From: Clostridiales bacterium UBA8960
GTDB lineage: Bacteria > Bacillota > Clostridia > Peptostreptococcales > Acidaminobacteraceae
Reading direction: 5' to 3'
Length of the DNA: 8,961 nt
NCBI GenBank assembly: GCA_003482695.1
Contig: DMYC01000069.1
Coordinates: forward strand, 1 to 8,961
Part shown: in pieces, positions 5,437 to 8,961 of the stretch
How the letters are laid out: each line of letters starts with the position of its first letter
How positions within the stretch are numbered: position 1 is the first letter of the stretch
Notes under the pieces: generated by a model
What the model was told of the DNA's origin: nothing
Seen by the model: the letters and a program-made list of their open reading frames with translations, nothing else
Databases searched by the model: none
Position numbers and translations under genes: made by a program

Positions 5437-6290
5437 AAATATTGGTAACAGGCGCATCGGGAAACGTTGGGCAGTATGTTGTAAAATCGCTAATCGCATT
5501 AGGGGCGCAGGTCGTCGTCGCTGGCACGAATGTCGAAAGGCTAAGGCAAACATTTGGTGAAGATGTAACGGCAGTTTTATTTGATTTCACAGACTCAAGC
5601 ACATATGAAGACGCGCTTCATGAGGTTGATCGCGTTTTCTTGATGAGGCCACCTCACCTCGGCAAACCAGAAGACCTCTATCCCTTCATCGACAAAATGC
5701 GCGACAAAAACATCAAACTCGTATCCTTTCTTTCCTTGATGGGTGTGGAAAAAAATACGATACCGCCCCATCACAAAATCGAAAAATACATCGAGCAAAG
5801 TGGCCTTCCGTTTGCACACATTCGCCCTGGCTTCTTTATGCAGAATATCTCGGGCATTCACGCTGAAGAAATCAGAACGATGGATGAAATCCTCATACCT
5901 GCCGGAAATAGCCAGACGAGCTTTATTGATGCGGCGGATATCGGCGAAGCCGCTGCGATATTGCTTCAAAACCCTGAGACATACAAAAATACGGCGCACA
6001 CCATTACAGGGCCTGAAGCCCTGAACTATCAAGAAGTCGCGACGATCCTCAGCGAGGCCACTGGCCGAACCATTCGCTATAACAGACCCAGCTTTCTAAA
6101 ATACAGAAAACACTACATTAAAGTGAGAAAACTGGAACCTGGTTATGTCAATGTAACAATAGCACTTTACCTCATGACGCGACTTGGCACAGCTAAGGCC
6201 ATCACAAACACATTTGAGCAATTGACAGGGAGAAAGGCCAAAAAATTTAAGACCTTCGCCGTAGAAAACCTTGCCGTATTCTGTAAATGA
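5433..6290 (+). CDS. NmrA-like NAD(P)-binding oxidoreductase (atypical SDR)
   Basis: The 285-residue protein starts with a Rossmann strand and the nucleotide-binding motif TGASGNVG (G-x-x-G-x-x-G at 7-13). It continues with an NmrA/atypical-SDR pattern: VDRVFLMRPP (65-74), VSFLSLMGVEKN (97-108), KIEKYIEQSGLPFAHIRPGF (115-134) and TSFIDAADIGEAAA (162-175). The usual SDR Tyr-x-x-x-Lys pair is not at the expected place (HHKIEKYI), as is common in NmrA-like proteins that act as quinone or azo reductases or as redox sensors. It is soluble. The start overlaps the MarR gene by 4 nt and has its own AAAGGAG (5418-5424). Control by the linked MarR protein suggests a role in handling quinones, electrophiles or similar compounds; that substrate idea is inference from context only. 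Confidence 0.88.
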   Translation: MKILVTGASGNVGQYVVKSLIALGAQVVVAGTNVERLRQTFGEDVTAVLFDFTDSSTYEDALHEVDRVFLMRPPHLGKPEDLYPFIDKMRDKNIKLVSFLSLMGVEKNTIPPHHKIEKYIEQSGLPFAHIRPGFFMQNISGIHAEEIRTMDEILIPAGNSQTSFIDAADIGEAAAILLQNPETYKNTAHTITGPEALNYQEVATILSEATGRTIRYNRPSFLKYRKHYIKVRKLEPGYVNVTIALYLMTRLGTAKAITNTFEQLTGRKAKKFKTFAVENLAVFCK

Positions 6291-6354
6291 AAGAATTGAT
6301 TCTCATCACTGATCCTTATGGGTGTTTTAGTGGAATATCACAAGTAAAGAAAGC

Positions 6355-6396
6355 AAATGATCAGATGGATAAAAGGCAAATCTGATCATTTTTTTT
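6355..6396 (+). terminator. Rho-independent terminator after the oxidoreductase gene
   Basis: A 12-bp perfect stem, AAATGATCAGAT (6355-6366) with ATCTGATCATTT (6380-6391), has a 13-nt loop and is followed by a T-run to 6396. It lies 64 bp after the stop of the NmrA-like gene and closes that operon. Confidence 0.92.
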
Positions 6397-6420
6397 GTTC
6401 GAAATTATGAACAAGAGAAA

Positions 6421-6449
6421 TGGACACAACCCCCTATACAGGTTATAAT
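6421..6449 (+). promoter_or_regulatory. Vegetative promoter of the chemoreceptor gene
   Basis: TGGACA (6421-6426) and a perfect TATAAT (6444-6449) are 17 bp apart. The leader to the ATG at 6513 is about 57 nt, AT-rich, and holds a small inverted repeat, GTTAA-AAAA-TTAAC (6463-6476), of unknown meaning. No sigma-28-type motility promoter was noticed. Confidence 0.83.
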
Positions 6450-6512
6450 ATGATTAAGAAAAGTTAAAAAATTAACAAAGTTATACAAATGAGGAAATTA
6501 AAGGAGACGTGT

Positions 6513-8516
6513 ATGAAGAGTGGTATAACGAGAAAAGTAACGTTGCTGATTGTTCTATTAGCTGTATTAATCTGTGTCATCGTGGGTGGAATCTCAATAT
6601 TCATAAGTGGTCAGAGTTTGACACAAGAGGCAGAAGTTTCTTTGGCCGCTGAAACAAAGCTCGGGTCAGAAAAAATAGACATCATCGTGGATAACCGTTT
6701 GCTTCTCCTACAAGAGATCGCAAATCGCCCAAGCACACTATCAATGGATTTTAAAACGCAACAAGAATCCTTAAAAGGCGATGTCGCAAGGCTAGGGTAT
6801 CTCGATATGGCGATCGTCTCGCTTACCGGTCAAGCGACATATGTGACAAGCGGCGATACTTCGGATTTAGCGGACCGTGCATATATCAAAAAAGCACTCG
6901 CTGGAGAAGTGAACATATCCGATGTATTGATCAGTAAAGTCACCAACTCTGCCGTCTTAATGTACGCGGTACCGATTGTAAAGGATGGACGCGTGGTTGG
7001 CGCCTTGATCGGGAGACGCGATGGCAATGCATTGTCGGAAATAACAAAAGAAATGGGATACGGCGAACGAGGCTATGCGTATATTATCAACCATTTGGGT
7101 ATTGTTGTGGCGCATGATAATAGGGACATGGTTATGGATCAGTTTCAGCCGATTGAGGTGGCCAAAACGGATCAGAAATTGTTACCTGTGGCAAAGGCAT
7201 TCGAGTCTATGCTTGAAAATAAAAGTGGCGTAGGTTCTTATACCTACAACGGCGATGATTTATATTATGCCTACCATCCGATTGAAGGCACAAATTGGAC
7301 GCTCGTCAACACGGCGTTTAAAGCGGAAGTGCTTTCTGGGGTGCAAAACTTGTTCATTTCACTGCTCACCATCATAGCAGGTGTCGTGGTTTTAGCAAGT
7401 ATTGTGGCATTTTTCCTTGCGAAATCCATTGCGGCTCCGATTGTTGGTTTAACGCAAATCGTCAACAGACAAGCCATGCTTGATTTTACGAAAGATGAGA
7501 CGAAAAACTTCTCAAAAATCGAAAATAGAAAAGATGAAATTGGTCAAATGACAAAGGCGCTCTTTTCCATGTCGGACAATGTCCGAGAACTGCTCATCAA
7601 CGTTACCAGCACTGCAGAGCAAGTGTCCGCGACATCTGAAGAGTTAACGGCGACTGCGCATCAATCTGCGACAGCGTCTGAAGAAGTGGCTCAAACCGTG
7701 AACGAAATCGCCAAAGGGGCATCCGATCAGGCTAAGAATACGATGGATGCAGCGAGCGCTCTGAACCGGTTAAGCAAAGAAATTGAGAATAACCAAAAGG
7801 GTACGCAGGATTTATCGACCGCTTCTGCACAAATCAGTCAGCTGGTCAGTTCAGGTTTGTCCGTCGTATCAGAACTTGCTCAAAAGACCAAAGAAAATGC
7901 GGTTGCATCTGATGTGGTATTTAGCAGCATCCAAAAGACGAATGAGAGTTCTTCAAAAATTAGTGAAGCCAGTGGTATGATCGCTTCCATTTCTGAACAG
8001 ACAAATTTACTTGCGCTTAATGCTTCGATTGAGGCGGCGAGAGCAGGCGAACATGGACGTGGTTTTGCTGTGGTTGCAGACGAGATCAGAAAACTGGCCG
8101 AACAATCGAGAATCACCACGACCACCATCGACGATATGGTTTCGAGGCTGCAAAAGGACTCTGAAACGGCTGTTCAGAAGATGCAGGAGTCTGGTGTTAT
8201 TGTGAAACAGGAAGAAAAATGCGTCGAACTGACCAAAGAGACATTTGATCAGATCGCAAGTGCCATTAAGCAGTCCGAAAAAATGGTGGGCATCATCAAT
8301 CAGTCCAGTATCGAGATGGAATCTAACAAATCACATGTCATGGGCAATATCGATACACTATCTGCAGTGGCCGAAGAGAATGCGGCCTCCACTGAAGAAG
8401 CTTCCGCTGCGATAGAAGAGCAGACGGCCTCAGCAGAGCAAATCGCAGAGGCGAGTGAAGACCTTTCTGAGATGGCTCAGAGCCTACAAGCGATGATTCG
8501 CAAGTTTAAAGTATAA
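6513..8516 (+). CDS. Methyl-accepting chemotaxis protein with dCache sensor domain
   Basis: A transmembrane chemoreceptor that signals through CheA/CheW to the flagellar motor. The 667-residue product has TM1 (about 9-33), an extracellular double-Cache domain (about 36-276) with [21 protein letters not shown] (121-141) and [18 protein letters not shown] (184-201), TM2 (about 281-303), a HAMP linker (about 304-357) ending in NRKDEIGQM, and a coiled-coil signalling domain (370-660). The signalling tip carries [19 protein letters not shown] (494-512) and [16 protein letters not shown] (515-530), essentially invariant in the family. Glu/Gln-rich segments near 372-400 and 620-650 are the likely methylation regions. 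It ends KFKV with no NWETF-like tether. The canonical amino-acid-binding Y-x-R-x-W-Y pattern was not seen in the Cache domain, so the ligand is unknown. The start at 6513 has AAAGGAGA (6500-6507) 5 nt upstream; an in-frame ATG at 6489 lacks a good ribosome site. Confidence 0.96.
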   Translation: MKSGITRKVTLLIVLLAVLICVIVGGISIFISGQSLTQEAEVSLAAETKLGSEKIDIIVDNRLLLLQEIANRPSTLSMDFKTQQESLKGDVARLGYLDMAIVSLTGQATYVTSGDTSDLADRAYIKKALAGEVNISDVLISKVTNSAVLMYAVPIVKDGRVVGALIGRRDGNALSEITKEMGYGERGYAYIINHLGIVVAHDNRDMVMDQFQPIEVAKTDQKLLPVAKAFESMLENKSGVGSYTYNGDDLYYAYHPIEGTNWTLVNTAFKAEVLSGVQNLFISLLTIIAGVVVLASIVAFFLAKSIAAPIVGLTQIVNRQAMLDFTKDETKNFSKIENRKDEIGQMTKALFSMSDNVRELLINVTSTAEQVSATSEELTATAHQSATASEEVAQTVNEIAKGASDQAKNTMDAASALNRLSKEIENNQKGTQDLSTASAQISQLVSSGLSVVSELAQKTKENAVASDVVFSSIQKTNESSSKISEASGMIASISEQTNLLALNASIEAARAGEHGRGFAVVADEIRKLAEQSRITTTTIDDMVSRLQKDSETAVQKMQESGVIVKQEEKCVELTKETFDQIASAIKQSEKMVGIINQSSIEMESNKSHVMGNIDTLSAVAEENAASTEEASAAIEEQTASAEQIAEASEDLSEMAQSLQAMIRKFKV

Positions 8517-8518
8517 TT

Positions 8519-8567
8519 AAAAAAGATCATGTGATTAGGCCTTACGCCTAAAAACATGATCTTTTTT
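8519..8567. terminator. Bidirectional rho-independent terminator between the chemoreceptor and YczE-like genes
   Basis: A long hairpin: AAAAAAGATCATGT (8519-8532) pairs with 8554-8567, and inside it TTAGGC (8535-8540) pairs with GCCTAA (8546-8551) over a CTTAC loop. The A-run on one side and T-run (8562-8568) on the other give a U-tract in both directions, fitting two convergent genes. Confidence 0.92.
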
Positions 8568-8570
8568 TGT

Positions 8571-8961
8571 TCATTTCGCTAACTGCTTAACGGTATCCAG
8601 CAAAGTCTCATGCTTCACTTTCGTCGGATCAAAACGTATGACCTTAAATGTCATCTGTACAAAGAACCCGATGGAAAACGCTGAAATCACTGTGCCAATA
8701 CCGAGTAAACCACCTAAAAGCCATCCCGCTATTACGGCCATCACTTCGATGGCTCCTCTACATGCCCCAACAGGAAGCTTGGTAAGCCTAGTCACCGCCA
8801 CCATCAAACTGTCCCTCGGCCCTGCGCCAAACCCGGATCCGATGTAAAAAAAAGTCGCTAGAGAGATCACGATCATGCCGATGGCCATCATCAATAGCCC
8901 TAAAACGAAATTCTCTGACTTCGGTATGACGTCCAGAAACATGATCAAATCGATGAAAACT
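8571..8961 (-). CDS. YczE/YyaS/YitT-like integral membrane protein (5' part outside window)
   Basis: The C-terminal 129 residues of a multi-pass membrane protein are visible; the frame stays open to the window edge, so the TTG and ATG near 8940-8948 are internal. The segment IGSGFGAGPRDSLMVAVT followed by LPVGACRGAIEV and WLLGGLLGIGTVISA is the signature of the YczE/YyaS membrane family (usual length about 200 residues, so roughly 80 are missing). Hydrophobic helices are apparent at about 19-40, 66-82 and 85-105 of the visible part, ending in a charged cytosolic tail with many Lys. Function of the family is poorly defined; a transporter-like role is often proposed but unproven. It converges on the chemoreceptor gene and shares its terminator. 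Confidence 0.88.
   Translation of the reverse strand, partial: VFIDLIMFLDVIPKSENFVLGLLMMAIGMIVISLATFFYIGSGFGAGPRDSLMVAVTRLTKLPVGACRGAIEVMAVIAGWLLGGLLGIGTVISAFSIGFFVQMTFKVIRFDPTKVKHETLLDTVKQLAK

Noticed and set aside
6291..6330. Possible Fur-like site (TGAT-N4-ATCA) after the NmrA-like gene
   Set aside because: The symmetry is only 4 bp per arm, lies downstream of a gene and before a terminator, and does not match the 7-1-7 consensus.
6355..6391. Terminator stem as a third copy of the palindromic repeat, because it shares TGATCAG
   Set aside because: Only the 7-base TGATCAG is shared; the G5/C5 core is absent and a normal T-run makes it a plain terminator.
1..8961. CRISPR array, tRNA/rRNA, prophage or transposase genes
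   Set aside because: No regularly spaced direct repeats, cloverleaf-like sequences, or recombinase or phage protein motifs were seen on either strand.

Overview
The window looks like ordinary chromosomal DNA of a low-to-moderate GC Bacillota, most likely a Clostridia-type anaerobe. The evidence is strong AAGGAG-type ribosome sites, SigA-like promoters, a MoeA/XdhC pair as in molybdenum-hydroxylase loci, a UPF0316 (DUF5698-DUF2179) gene, a DUF1653 gene, a soluble-tip chemoreceptor without a C-terminal pentapeptide tether, and a YczE-type membrane protein. The genus cannot be named from the sequence alone. I see no phage, CRISPR, tRNA or rRNA genes and no insertion-sequence gene.

Layout. (1) 1-2032, + strand: the 3' part of an XdhC-family molybdenum-hydroxylase maturation gene, then moeA, which inserts molybdenum into molybdopterin. 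(2) 2067-2117: a GC-rich palindromic repeat, followed by a half-size ChrA-type transporter gene (2137-2661) that lacks the tandem partner usual for such genes. (3) 2670-2704: a long hairpin serving the convergent ends of the ChrA gene and a leftward operon. (4) 4774 down to 2715, - strand: promoter, then a UPF0316 membrane protein gene broken by an in-frame TAA, a DUF1653 gene, and a gene for a lipoprotein-anchored serpin (serine protease inhibitor). (5) 4853-4944: a second, larger palindromic repeat sharing the same core as the first, sitting between divergent promoters. (6) 5008-6290, + strand: a MarR-type regulator overlapping by 4 nt an NmrA-like NAD(P)-binding oxidoreductase gene. A textbook promoter precedes it, with a perfect 15-bp palindromic operator at the start site, and a strong terminator follows. 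(7) 6513-8516, + strand: a dCache chemoreceptor gene with its own promoter. (8) 8519-8567: a shared terminator, then the 3' end of a leftward YczE/YitT-like membrane protein gene that runs off the window.

Functionally these are independent small units: cofactor assembly (XdhC/MoeA), an oxyanion-type transporter, a cell-surface protease-inhibitor operon, a self-regulated redox or detoxification switch, and a chemotaxis sensor. I did not find a convincing new multi-gene system. The observations most worth checking are the nonsense-interrupted UPF0316 gene, the matched pair of palindromic repeats (one abutting and partly forming a promoter), the MarR operator, the lipoprotein serpin and the orphan half-size CHR transporter.
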